64,000 nt of DNA from [Enterobacter] lignolyticus SCF1 (GCF_000164865.1 NC_014618.1:2790001-2854000), one strand, 5' to 3'. Numbered from the stretch's first letter, positions 16,802 through 24,725 are shown. The notes: generated from the sequence alone by a model not told the origin. Translations and numbers: made by a program.

Positions 16802-16817
16802 GCCTGCAAGTGCAGGC
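16802..16817 (-). terminator. Terminator of the second acyltransferase gene
   Basis: The stem GCCTGCA and TGCAGGC with a two-base centre lies just past the minus-strand stop at 16833. On that strand it is followed by TTTGATAAAAT. Confidence 0.55.
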
Positions 16818-16832
16818 CTTTAATAAATACCA

Positions 16833-17909
16833 TTATGTATTCTCTGCGCTAATGACATAAGAGTTTTGATTAACTTTTCTCATTATTGTTTTTCTAAATT
16901 TCTCGGTATTCTTTTCAATTATAAAATACATTAAGCATCCGAATAAAATAACAAAACAGAATATAAGAAGCTTAGAAACATTGCTAACACCATCTCTATC
17001 GAAAACCCAAAAAACATAATTGTATAAATATATAGTAAACGAGGCTCTTCCTATAAAAGCAGCACTCTTTACAATGAAGTTATCCTTTAAAGTGGAAAAT
17101 TTCGATATCGACGAAACTAATAACAATGAAAAAACTGTTGAAACAATTATTTCGTAAGTTTTTACTTGATTATTAAAAGAACCACCTTTATATAGTAATG
17201 AAAAAACAAAAATCAAAATCGTAAGATAAAATACACTATCTTTTGATACTATACGGCTAATACGCTCCTGATAAGTTGCACACAACCACCCTAGAACAAA
17301 TAGGTACAGATATGATGGAATCCCCCATGTTAACAATTTATTCTCAGAATAACAATTCAATGAAATGGATAAAACAAACAATATTAAAAGCAATGCAAGA
17401 AGACTTGCATTGCTTTTGAAAAAAATAATTAAAAATGGAAGAAGTATGTAAAACTGCATCTCCACGGCTAACGACCAATACACACCACTTATACTAAAAA
17501 AAGTATTTTCATTAAGGTTGTGAATATAAAACAGATGGCTTAACACATCTATAGCACCGGTGGGCTTGACTGCCACTCCAAATATGTTGATTGCCACAAC
17601 CCAAAATATGATTGATACATAATAAGGCCCAGATATTCTGAGGTAGCGATTAAACATATATATTAAATATGAATTTATATTAGCATGCCCATCTGAGAAT
17701 ATTCGTTTCGCAGAACCAGCCATGCAGTAACCCGATAGTACAAAAAACATACCAACCCCAACCCACCCATTACCTGCTATACCCATGGTATTAAAGCCTA
17801 ACGGAAGGTCGTAGCCAGTTGATTTTGACCAAACAAAAATATGGAAGGCCGTGACAAGCATAACGGCCATGGCTCTTCCTATGTCTATAATTTCATTTCT
17901 ATTTTTCAT
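16833..17909 (-). CDS. Membrane acyltransferase, acyltransferase-3 family
   Basis: A 358-residue polytopic membrane protein. The N-terminal IIDIGRAMAVMLVTAFHIFVW contains the conserved R and H. GVGMFFVLSGYCMAG and MFNRYLRISGPYY follow, and SISGVYWSLAVEMQFYILLP is the mid-protein motif with the conserved E. It is a distinct subgroup from the gene at 15572, as the two show only family-level resemblance. It is strongly AT-rich. It is convergent with the first acyltransferase and transcribed away from the phage-like gene at 17961. Likely role is acylation of surface polysaccharide. The sugar and acyl donor are not deducible. Confidence 0.87.
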   Translation of the reverse strand: MKNRNEIIDIGRAMAVMLVTAFHIFVWSKSTGYDLPLGFNTMGIAGNGWVGVGMFFVLSGYCMAGSAKRIFSDGHANINSYLIYMFNRYLRISGPYYVSIIFWVVAINIFGVAVKPTGAIDVLSHLFYIHNLNENTFFSISGVYWSLAVEMQFYILLPFLIIFFKSNASLLALLLILFVLSISLNCYSENKLLTWGIPSYLYLFVLGWLCATYQERISRIVSKDSVFYLTILIFVFSLLYKGGSFNNQVKTYEIIVSTVFSLLLVSSISKFSTLKDNFIVKSAAFIGRASFTIYLYNYVFWVFDRDGVSNVSKLLIFCFVILFGCLMYFIIEKNTEKFRKTIMRKVNQNSYVISAENT

Positions 17910-17960
17910 GATCCCCTCATCAGCTCACATGAATTTTATATCATTTCCCTATGTATTTCA

Positions 17961-18131
17961 TTACGATAATGTCTGAGTAGTTACTTTGAACTCACCATTT
18001 GAATACAACCAACCAATATCTACAAATTTATCCGTGATTTTTACCAACTCATCTTCATAACTACTACTTCCGTCACAGATGATAATGTTAGTTACCATAC
18101 TATCTCTTATAATTGCGTAGATATCGCTCAT
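17961..18131 (-). CDS. Small phage-tail-like protein
   Basis: A 56-residue product starting MSDIYAIIRDSMVTNIIICD, with GGGAG eight bases before the ATG. The opening pattern, YAII-D-x-x-VTN-x-I-x-x-D-G, is common in small proteins encoded next to tail-fibre genes of enterobacterial prophages. The centre is acidic (SSSYEDELVKITD) and the end is GWLYSNGEFKVTTQ. This is the best sign that the icd element descended from a prophage. It lies just upstream of the second acyltransferase on the same strand and could share its transcript. A longer frame from 18188 lacks support. Confidence 0.55.
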   Translation of the reverse strand: MSDIYAIIRDSMVTNIIICDGSSSYEDELVKITDKFVDIGWLYSNGEFKVTTQTLS

Positions 18132-18179
18132 TATGCATACTCCCAGATAATGACCATTCCCGGAGAGCCGGCATTGATA

Positions 18180-18765
18180 ACGCCCCATAGGGGCGTACTA
18201 AGTCCAGACTCTGAGGGCCTTCCCTTCACACCTCTTTTAGTGGAAGCTAGCTCTCTTCAACTTCATGTTTTTCCTTATACTTCACATATTTTCTGATCAT
18301 TTCTTCGTTTATACCTACGGTATCCACGCGGTAACCCCGTACCCAAAAATGATTGCCCCATAGCTTGTTCTTCCACAAGTAGGGAAATTTACTGAACAAT
18401 CGAAGTGCCGTTTTACCCTTTAAATGACCTATTACATGTGAAATTGAAAGCCGTGGCGGTACTTTTACCAGCAAATGAACATGATCTATCTGGACATTCA
18501 GCTCCACCACTTCTATCCCGAGCTGTTCACTTGAGATCCTTATTTGCTTCTAGACCTCTTTACCTACATTGTTCCTCAGGATGCGAAATCGGTACTTGGG
18601 TGTCCAAACGATATAATATTGACAACTCCAGAGCAGATGAGATGCTTTCTGGAACCTACTCATGGTTAAATCTTTATCAGTTATGGGATAACAGATTCGG
18701 ATTTTCCCATGAGTAGTATTACTGGCAGAGCCAACCTGTTGCTGACCACCTTCATAGGAGGTGGT
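18180..18765 (-). mobile_element. IS200/IS605-family element (approximate limits)
   Basis: A disrupted IS200-type transposase gene is bracketed by subterminal hairpins, as this family requires. On the 3' side ACGCCCC-ATA-GGGGCGT is at 18180-18196. On the 5' side ACCACCT and AGGTGGT pair across seven bases at 18745-18765. IS200 elements have no inverted terminal repeats and make no target duplication, so exact ends cannot be fixed here. The right end abuts the icd repeat. Confidence 0.75.
18247..18663 (-). pseudogene. tnpA: IS200-type transposase TnpA with amber codon
   Basis: Read from the ATG at 18663, this 138-codon frame is a typical TnpA Y1 transposase: SRFQKASHLLWSCQYYIVWT, PKYRFRIL, the HUH motif in QIDHVHLLVKVPP, then HLKGKTALRLF, LWGNHFWVRGY and the catalytic Tyr region MIRKYVKYKEKH. 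Codon 38 is TAG (18552-18550) where a Gln would be expected, from one C-to-T change. Full-length protein would need suppression. A downstream in-frame start could give only the C-terminal 87 residues. The element is therefore probably immobile by itself, although it could be moved in trans by a related transposase. Confidence 0.85.
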
Positions 18766-18778
18766 GTTCTTTCAGAGA

Positions 18779-18993
18779 TAAAAAACGGGAGCCCATCGGC
18801 TCCCGTTCTCATTAAACCCAAAACCTGGATTACATGTTCGCGATAATCGCGTCGCCAAACTCTGAACATTTCAGCAGCTTAGCGCCATCCATCAGACGCT
18901 CGAAGTCATAGGTCACGGTCTTGGCAGCGATTGCGCCTTCCATACCTTTGACGATCAGGTCTGCAGCTTCGAACCATTCCATGTGACGCAGCA
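18779..18993. repeat. Direct repeat copy 2: 3' end of intact icd and terminator
   Basis: This is the partner of 14750-14964. Here the repeat is continuous with the full icd gene. Classical icd integration places the element-derived 3' end next to the icd body, so this copy may come from the element and the displaced one from the host. The few mismatches are mostly synonymous. Confidence 0.93.
18784..18807 (-). terminator. icd terminator
   Basis: A perfect 10-bp stem, AACGGGAGCC and GGCTCCCGTT, with a four-base loop. On the minus strand it is followed by TTTTTT, and it sits 23 bases after the icd stop. Confidence 0.9.
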
Positions 18994-20080
18994 TCATCTC
19001 AGCGGAAAGGATAACGGAGCCCGGGTTCACTTTATCCTGGCCGGCGTATTTCGGCGCCGTGCCGTGGGTTGCTTCGAACAGCGCGCATTCGTCGCCGATG
19101 TTGGCGCCCGGAGCGATACCGATACCGCCAACCTGTGCCGCCAGGGCGTCGGAGATGTAGTCGCCGTTCAGGTTCATACAGGCGATAACATCATACTCTG
19201 CCGGACGCAGCAGGATCTGCTGCAGGAACGCATCGGCGATGACATCCTTAATGATGATCTCTTTGCCGGTACGCGGGTTTTTGATTTTCTGCCACGGACC
19301 GCCGTCAATCAGCTCGCCGCCGAACTCTTCGCGCGCCAGCTGGTAGCCCCAGTCTTTAAACGCGCCTTCGGTGAACTTCATGATGTTGCCTTTGTGCACC
19401 AGGGTCACAGAGTCGCGATCGTTGGCGATGGCGTATTCGATAGCCGCGCGCACCAGACGCTTGGTCCCTTCTTCCGAGCACGGCTTGATGCCGATGCCGC
19501 AGTGTTCCGGGAAGCGAATTTTCTTCACGCCCATCTCTTCGCGCAGGAACTTGATAACCTTCTCGGCATCCGCAGAGTCGGCTTTCCACTCGATACCGGC
19601 GTAAATGTCTTCCGCGTTTTCACGGAAGATAACCATATCGGTCAGTTCCGGGTGTTTAACCGGGCTTGGCGTGCCCTGGTAGTAGCGCACCGGGCGCAGG
19701 CAGACGTACAGGTCCAGTTCCTGGCGCAGGGCCACGTTCAGGGAGCGAATACCGCCGCCGACGGGCGTCGTCAGAGGGCCTTTAATGGCAACGCGGTATT
19801 CACGAATCAGGTCGAGGGTTTCAGCCGGCAGCCAGACGTCCTGGCCGTAGACGTGGGTAGATTTTTCGCCGGTATAAATTTCCATCCAGGAAATTTTACG
19901 CTCGCCTTTGTAGGCTTTTTCTACGGCGGCATTCACAACTTTGATCATCGGCGGGGTCACATCAACACCGATACCGTCACCTTCGATGAACGGAATAATC
20001 GGGTTGTGAGGAACATTCAGTTTGCCGTTTTGCAGGGTAATTTTTTGGCCTTCCGCCGGAACAACTACTTTGCTTTCCAT
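18830..20080 (-). CDS. icd: NADP-dependent isocitrate dehydrogenase
   Basis: A 416-residue enzyme that oxidises isocitrate to 2-oxoglutarate with NADP in the TCA cycle. Length and sequence follow E. coli Icd: IPFIEGDGIG at the N-terminus, GGGIRSLNVALRQ with the Ser113 that AceK phosphorylates, KGNIMKFTEGAF, the dehydrogenase signature NLNGDYISDALAAQVGGIG, and GTAPKYAGQDKVNPGS at the cofactor site. AGGAGAGG is placed before the ATG at 20080. The last 54 codons lie in the 215-bp repeat and may have been supplied by the integrated element. The gene is intact. Confidence 0.98.
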   Translation of the reverse strand: MESKVVVPAEGQKITLQNGKLNVPHNPIIPFIEGDGIGVDVTPPMIKVVNAAVEKAYKGERKISWMEIYTGEKSTHVYGQDVWLPAETLDLIREYRVAIKGPLTTPVGGGIRSLNVALRQELDLYVCLRPVRYYQGTPSPVKHPELTDMVIFRENAEDIYAGIEWKADSADAEKVIKFLREEMGVKKIRFPEHCGIGIKPCSEEGTKRLVRAAIEYAIANDRDSVTLVHKGNIMKFTEGAFKDWGYQLAREEFGGELIDGGPWQKIKNPRTGKEIIIKDVIADAFLQQILLRPAEYDVIACMNLNGDYISDALAAQVGGIGIAPGANIGDECALFEATHGTAPKYAGQDKVNPGSVILSAEMMLRHMEWFEAADLIVKGMEGAIAAKTVTYDFERLMDGAKLLKCSEFGDAIIANM

Positions 20081-20221
20081 TAACCTCTCCTTCGAGCGCT
20101 TCTGGTGGTTGCTCGCTCTCCTTCACGTCCCCGGTGCGTTGCTACCGCAACGCGAATTAGGTTGAGCACTGTTTTTGTTAATGATTTGTAATGAGCCTGT
20201 CAATATTACCTGAATGTTGGG

Positions 20222-20252
20222 TTTCATGAAAGGTGTTCGTAATTAGGCTATA
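20222..20252 (+). promoter_or_regulatory. rluE promoter, which decides the start codon
   Basis: A perfect TATAAT at 20247-20252 is preceded by TTTCAT at 20222-20227 as a weak -35. The -10 box abuts an in-frame ATG at 20253. Transcription would begin about seven bases later, so that ATG could not be translated from this promoter. This favours the ATG at 20283. Confidence 0.6.
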
Positions 20253-20282
20253 ATGCGGCAATTGATACAGCCTGAAAATACC

Positions 20283-20900
20283 ATGAGCAAAACTTCTTTT
20301 AGAAATCACCGCCTTGAGCGATTCAGCTCACGACAGACGACCAGACAACGTCAGGAAAACCTGCCAAAACGGGTAATTTTGTTCAATAAACCTTACGATG
20401 TTTTGCCGCAGTTTACCGATGAGGCCGGACGCAGCACCCTCAAAGACTATATTCCCGTCCAGGGCGTTTACGCCGCCGGGCGTCTGGATCGCGACAGCGA
20501 AGGCCTGCTGGTGCTGACCAACGACGGGCCGCTGCAGGCGCGCCTGACCCAGCCGGGCAAACGCACGGGGAAAATCTATTTTGTGCAGGTCGAGGGAGAG
20601 CCCGGCGAGGAGGCGCTTGCCGCCCTGCGCAGCGGCGTGACCTTAAACGATGGTCCCACCCTGCCCGCAGGCGCTGAGCGCGTTGCCGAGCCGACGTGGC
20701 TCTGGCCGCGCAACCCGCCCATTCGCGAGCGAAAATCGATCCCCACCAGCTGGCTTAAAATCACGCTTTATGAAGGACGCAACCGTCAGGTGCGCCGGAT
20801 GACGGCGCATGTGGGCTTTCCCACGCTGCGTCTTATCCGCTACGCCATGGGCGACTATTCGCTGGATAACCTCGCCAGTGGCGAATGGCGCGACGCATAA
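20283..20900 (+). CDS. rluE: 23S rRNA pseudouridine synthase RluE
   Basis: An RsuA/RluB-type pseudouridine synthase that modifies U2457 of 23S rRNA in E. coli. Family features are VILFNKPYDVLPQFTDEAG, the catalytic Asp in AAGRLDRDSEGLLVLTNDG, and LTQPGKRTGKIYFVQVEG and LYEGRNRQVRRMTAHVG at the C-terminal side. No S4 domain is present, as in E. coli RluE. The database-style start would be 20253 (MRQLIQPENTM), but the -10 box overlap makes 20283 (MSKTSFRNHR) more likely. It is divergent from icd. Confidence 0.95.
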   Translation: MSKTSFRNHRLERFSSRQTTRQRQENLPKRVILFNKPYDVLPQFTDEAGRSTLKDYIPVQGVYAAGRLDRDSEGLLVLTNDGPLQARLTQPGKRTGKIYFVQVEGEPGEEALAALRSGVTLNDGPTLPAGAERVAEPTWLWPRNPPIRERKSIPTSWLKITLYEGRNRQVRRMTAHVGFPTLRLIRYAMGDYSLDNLASGEWRDA

Positions 20901-20915
20901 TATTAAGGAGCCATA

Positions 20916-21389
20916 ATGTTTAAACCCCACGTCACCGTCGCCTGCCTGGTCCATGCCGCAGGGAAATTTTTGATCGTTGAAGAGACAATCAACGGCAAAG
21001 CGCTGTGGAACCAGCCCGCCGGACATCTGGAGGCCGATGAAACGCTGGCGCAGGCCGCCGAGCGCGAGCTGTGGGAAGAGACCGGGATCCGCGCCGCGCC
21101 GCAGCACTTCATCCGCCTGCATCAGTGGATAGCGCCGGATCACACGCCGTTCCTGCGCTTTTTATTCGCCATCGATCTTAGCGAAACGTGCGCGACAGAA
21201 CCCCACGACAGCGATATTGACCGCTGCCTGTGGGTCAGCTCGCAGGAGATCCTGCAGGCGGATAACCTGCGCTCGCCGCTGGTTGCCGAGAGCCTCCGCT
21301 GCTGGCAGACGGGCGTGCGCTACCCGCTGTCGCTTATCGGCGAATTTAACTGGCCGTTTACAGAGGGTGTCAAGCACGGGTCCGCGTGA
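20916..21389 (+). CDS. nudJ: Nudix phosphohydrolase NudJ
   Basis: A 157-residue Nudix hydrolase. The Nudix box is complete: GHLEADETLAQ followed by AAERELWEETGI, matching GX5EX7REUXEEXGU. It begins MFKPHVTVACLVHAAGKFLI as E. coli NudJ (YmfB) does, an enzyme acting on thiamine pyrophosphate precursors and nucleoside di- and triphosphates. AAGGAG precedes the ATG. It is 15 bases downstream of rluE and 40 bases upstream of mnmA, so these form one transcription unit. Confidence 0.95.
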   Translation: MFKPHVTVACLVHAAGKFLIVEETINGKALWNQPAGHLEADETLAQAAERELWEETGIRAAPQHFIRLHQWIAPDHTPFLRFLFAIDLSETCATEPHDSDIDRCLWVSSQEILQADNLRSPLVAESLRCWQTGVRYPLSLIGEFNWPFTEGVKHGSA

Positions 21390-21429
21390 TAGAATACGCC
21401 GCCTTGAAGTTCAATGTCGTGAGTATTCC

Positions 21430-22539
21430 ATGTCAGATAACAGCCAGAAAAAAGTAATCGTCGGCATGTCCGGCGGTGTCGATTCCTCCGTTTCCGCTTA
21501 CCTGCTGCAGCAGCAGGGGTATAAGGTGGAAGGCCTGTTCATGAAGAACTGGGAAGAGGACGACGGCGAGGAATACTGTACTGCCGCTGCGGATCTGGCC
21601 GATGCCCAGGCCGTGTGCGATAAGCTCGGCATTGAGCTGCACACCGTTAACTTTGCCGCCGAATACTGGGATAACGTCTTCGAGCTGTTCCTCGAAGAAT
21701 ATAAAGCGGGCCGTACGCCGAACCCGGATATCCTGTGCAACAAAGAGATCAAATTTAAAGCCTTCCTCGAGTTCGCCGCAGAGGATCTTGGCGCTGACTA
21801 TATCGCCACCGGGCACTATGTCAGGCGCGCCGATGTCAACGGCAAAAGCCAGCTGCTGCGCGGGCTTGATAGCAACAAAGATCAGAGCTACTTCCTCTAT
21901 ACGCTGAGCCACGAGCAGATTGCCCAGAGCCTGTTCCCGGTCGGCGAGCTGGAAAAACCGCAGGTGCGTAAAATCGCCGAAGAGCTCGAACTCATCACCG
22001 CGAAGAAAAAAGACTCCACCGGCATCTGCTTTATCGGCGAGCGTAAATTCCGCGACTTCCTGGGCCGCTACCTCCCGGCGCAACCGGGCAAAATCATCAC
22101 CGTTGACGGCGATGAGATTGGCGAACACCAGGGCCTGATGTACCACACCCTCGGCCAGCGCAAAGGGCTCGGCATTGGCGGAACGAAAGACGGTAGCGAA
22201 GATCCGTGGTACGTCGTCGATAAAGACGTTGAGAACAATATTCTGGTGGTGGCCCAGGGCCACGATCATCCGCGCCTGATGTCGGTTGGCCTGATTGCCC
22301 AACAGCTGCACTGGGTCGATCGCGAGCCGGTGACCGGCACGCTGCGCTGCACGGTGAAAACCCGCTACCGCCAGACCGATATCCCGTGCACCGTGACCGC
22401 ACAGGATGATTCCCGTATTGAGGTTCGCTTTGACGAGCCCGTTGCCGCCGTCACCCCCGGGCAGTCCGCCGTGTTCTACCTCGGCGAAGTGTGCCTCGGC
22501 GGCGGCATTATTGAGCAGCGCCTGCCGCTGCCGGTTTAA
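21430..22539 (+). CDS. mnmA: tRNA-specific 2-thiouridylase MnmA
   Basis: A 369-residue enzyme that thiolates U34 at the wobble position of Lys, Glu and Gln tRNAs, receiving sulphur through the Tus relay. The PP-loop motif is GMSGGVDSSVSAYLL. The catalytic cysteines are in PNPDILCNKEIKF (about 102) and DSTGICFIGERKF (about 199), and TPNPDILC and LDSNKDQSYFLY are also seen. The start at 21430 (MSDNSQKKVIVG) is chosen because it matches the E. coli N-terminus; the longer open frame overlaps nudJ. Confidence 0.97.
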   Translation: MSDNSQKKVIVGMSGGVDSSVSAYLLQQQGYKVEGLFMKNWEEDDGEEYCTAAADLADAQAVCDKLGIELHTVNFAAEYWDNVFELFLEEYKAGRTPNPDILCNKEIKFKAFLEFAAEDLGADYIATGHYVRRADVNGKSQLLRGLDSNKDQSYFLYTLSHEQIAQSLFPVGELEKPQVRKIAEELELITAKKKDSTGICFIGERKFRDFLGRYLPAQPGKIITVDGDEIGEHQGLMYHTLGQRKGLGIGGTKDGSEDPWYVVDKDVENNILVVAQGHDHPRLMSVGLIAQQLHWVDREPVTGTLRCTVKTRYRQTDIPCTVTAQDDSRIEVRFDEPVAAVTPGQSAVFYLGEVCLGGGIIEQRLPLPV

Positions 22540-22583
22540 CACACGCAATATGCGCCGAAAGGCGGGTAACACAAGGAAAGCAC

Positions 22584-23225
22584 GTGGCGAAGAACTATTA
22601 CGACATCACTGTGGCGCTGGCGGGAATTTGCCAGTCCGCCCGACTGGTGCAACAGCTGGCACATCAGGGGCACTGCGACAGCGATGCGCTGCACGTCTCC
22701 CTGAATAGCGTCATCGACTTAAACCCGGACTCCACGCTGGGCGTTTTCGGTGGCAGCGAGGCCAATCTTCGTCTCGGTTTAGAAACGCTGCTCGGCGTAC
22801 TGAACGCCAGCAGCCGTCAGGGGCTGAATGCCGAACTGACGCGCTATACGTTAAGCCTGATGGTGCTGGAGCGAAAGCTCGCCGGCAGTAAAGGCGCGAT
22901 GGACACCCTCGGCAACCGCATCGCCGGTCTGCAGCGTCAGCTGGAGCATTTCGACCTGCAGTCAGAAACGCTGCTGAGCGCGATGGCGGGCATCTATGTG
23001 GACGTTATCAGCCCGCTGGGGCCGCGTATTCAGGTCACCGGCTCCCCTGCCGTGCTGCAAAGCCCGCAGGTGCAGGCCAAAGTGCGCGCCAGCCTGCTGG
23101 CCGGGATCCGCGCCGCGGTGCTCTGGCATCAGGTCGGCGGCGGGCGCCTGCAGCTTATGTTTTCTCGTAATCGCCTGTCCACACAGGCCAAACAAATTCT
23201 TGCTCATTTAACCCCGGAGTTGTGA
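22584..23225 (+). CDS. hflD: High-frequency lysogenization protein HflD
   Basis: A 213-residue protein starting at a GTG with AAGGAAAG upstream. It begins AKNYYDITVALAGICQSARL and continues with NPDSTLGVFGGSEANLRLGLE, as in E. coli HflD (YcfC). That membrane-associated, mostly helical protein binds lambda CII and affects the lysis-lysogeny choice. Its normal cellular function is unclear. It sits between mnmA and purB as in E. coli, with only three bases before purB, so translation is probably coupled. Confidence 0.95.
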   Translation: MAKNYYDITVALAGICQSARLVQQLAHQGHCDSDALHVSLNSVIDLNPDSTLGVFGGSEANLRLGLETLLGVLNASSRQGLNAELTRYTLSLMVLERKLAGSKGAMDTLGNRIAGLQRQLEHFDLQSETLLSAMAGIYVDVISPLGPRIQVTGSPAVLQSPQVQAKVRASLLAGIRAAVLWHQVGGGRLQLMFSRNRLSTQAKQILAHLTPEL

Positions 23226-23228
23226 TCT

Positions 23229-24599
23229 ATGGAATTATCCTCACTGACCGCCGTTTCCCCTGTCGACGGACGCTACGGCGATAAAGTCAGCGCGCTGCGC
23301 GGGATTTTCAGCGAATATGGTTTGCTGAAATTCCGCGTACAGGTTGAAGTACGCTGGCTGCAAAAACTGGCCGCGCACGCAGCGATCAAGGAAGTTCCTG
23401 CTTTTGCTGCCGACGCAATCGGTTTCCTCGATAAAATCGTCGCTGACTTTAATGAAGACGATGCCGCGCGGATTAAGACCATCGAGCGTACGACCAACCA
23501 CGACGTCAAAGCGGTTGAGTACTTCCTGAAAGAGAAAGTCGCCGATGTGCCTGCGCTGCATGCCGTTTCTGAGTTTATCCACTTCGCCTGTACCTCTGAG
23601 GACATTAACAACCTCTCCCACGCGCTGATGCTGAAAACCGCCCGCGATGAGGTGATCCTGCCGTACTGGCGCAAGCTGATTGACGCAGTGAAGGACCTCG
23701 CGGTGCAGTACCGCGACATCCCGCTGCTCTCCCGCACCCACGGCCAGCCGGCGACGCCGTCCACCATGGGCAAAGAGATGGCGAACGTGGCCTACCGTAT
23801 GGAGCGCCAGTTCCGCCAGCTGGGCCAGGTGGAAATCCTCGGTAAAATCAACGGCGCCGTGGGTAACTACAACGCCCATATCGCCGCCTACCCGGAAGTG
23901 GACTGGCACCAGTTCAGCGAAGAATTCGTGACGTCGCTTGGCATCCAGTGGAACCCGTATACCACCCAGATCGAGCCGCACGACTATATCGCCGAGCTGT
24001 TCGACTGCGTGGCGCGCTTCAACACCATCCTTATCGACTTCGACCGCGACGTGTGGGGCTACATCGCCCTGAACCACTTCAGGCAGAAGACGATCGCCGG
24101 TGAAATCGGCTCCTCCACCATGCCGCATAAGGTTAACCCGATCGACTTCGAAAACTCCGAAGGCAACCTCGGTCTCGCCAACGCGGTGATGCAGCACCTG
24201 GCAAGCAAACTGCCGGTTTCCCGCTGGCAGCGCGACCTGACGGATTCTACCGTTCTGCGCAACCTGGGCGTCGGCATCGGCTATGCGCTGATTGCCTACC
24301 AGTCCACACTGAAGGGCGTCAGCAAGCTGGAAGTGAACCGCGACCGTCTGCTGGCGGAACTGGACAGCAACTGGGAAGTGCTGGCAGAGCCGATTCAGAC
24401 CGTGATGCGCCGCTACGGCATTGAAAAACCGTACGAAAAACTCAAAGAGCTGACCCGCGGCAAGCGCGTGGACGCCGAAGGGATGAAGCAGTTTATCGAC
24501 GGTCTGGCGCTGCCGGAAGAAGAGAAAACGCGCCTGAAGGCCATGACGCCGGCCAACTACATTGGCCGCGCCACCACCATGGTTGACGAGCTGAAGTAA
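23229..24599 (+). CDS. purB: Adenylosuccinate lyase
   Basis: A 456-residue fumarase/aspartase superfamily enzyme that catalyses two steps of purine synthesis: cleavage of SAICAR and of adenylosuccinate. Visible are SPVDGRYGDKV at the start, SEFIHFACTSEDINNLSHAL, the catalytic His in LLSRTHGQPATPSTMGKE, and the flexible signature loop GSSTMPHKVNPIDFENSEG with the catalytic Ser. Length is that of E. coli PurB. It ends the rluE-nudJ-mnmA-hflD-purB run and is followed by a strong terminator. Confidence 0.98.
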   Translation: MELSSLTAVSPVDGRYGDKVSALRGIFSEYGLLKFRVQVEVRWLQKLAAHAAIKEVPAFAADAIGFLDKIVADFNEDDAARIKTIERTTNHDVKAVEYFLKEKVADVPALHAVSEFIHFACTSEDINNLSHALMLKTARDEVILPYWRKLIDAVKDLAVQYRDIPLLSRTHGQPATPSTMGKEMANVAYRMERQFRQLGQVEILGKINGAVGNYNAHIAAYPEVDWHQFSEEFVTSLGIQWNPYTTQIEPHDYIAELFDCVARFNTILIDFDRDVWGYIALNHFRQKTIAGEIGSSTMPHKVNPIDFENSEGNLGLANAVMQHLASKLPVSRWQRDLTDSTVLRNLGVGIGYALIAYQSTLKGVSKLEVNRDRLLAELDSNWEVLAEPIQTVMRRYGIEKPYEKLKELTRGKRVDAEGMKQFIDGLALPEEEKTRLKAMTPANYIGRATTMVDELK

Positions 24600-24609
24600 G
24601 CGCACGAAT

Positions 24610-24633
24610 CCCTCTTTCCGCCCGGAAAGAGGG
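24610..24633 (+). terminator. purB terminator
   Basis: A perfect 10-bp stem, CCCTCTTTCC and GGAAAGAGGG, with loop GCCC is followed by TTCTCC, ten bases after the purB stop. Confidence 0.85.
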
Positions 24634-24645
24634 TTCTCCCGCCCC

Positions 24646-24680
24646 GGTTTAATAAATGTTTATCCCCGCAACAACATAAT
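24646..24680 (+). promoter_or_regulatory. PhoP box and phoPQ promoter
   Basis: GGTTTA at 24646-24651 and TGTTTA at 24657-24662 are separated by five bases, a full PhoP box in direct-repeat form. CATAAT at 24675-24680 is a -10 element at the expected distance. This predicts the PhoP-dependent autoregulated promoter known for phoPQ in E. coli and Salmonella, induced by low magnesium and cationic peptides. Confidence 0.9.
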
Positions 24681-24725
24681 CAGCGTTAAACTACTCAAAT
24701 CGAAAACGAAAAAGGGAGAAAAGGT

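Larger units (their letters stand above)
14965..18778. mobile_element. Remnant integrative element in icd, carrying acyltransferases
   Basis: A 3.8 kb AT-rich segment flanked by 215-bp direct repeats of the icd 3' end. It contains two membrane acyltransferase genes, a small phage-like gene, decayed frames and an IS200-type element. Prophage e14 and phage 21 are known to integrate into icd and to restore its 3' end from their own sequence, giving the same duplication. I see no integrase or excisionase, so this is a non-autonomous remnant, probably reduced by deletion. Confidence 0.8.

Noticed and set aside
18700..18830. tRNA gene as the attachment site of the element
   Set aside because: No tRNA cloverleaf is found near either border; the duplicated sequence is icd itself.
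19000..20083. Plus-strand open frame of about 366 codons
   Set aside because: It is the antisense shadow of icd; high-GC coding produces long opposite frames here as at purB, mnmA and potA.
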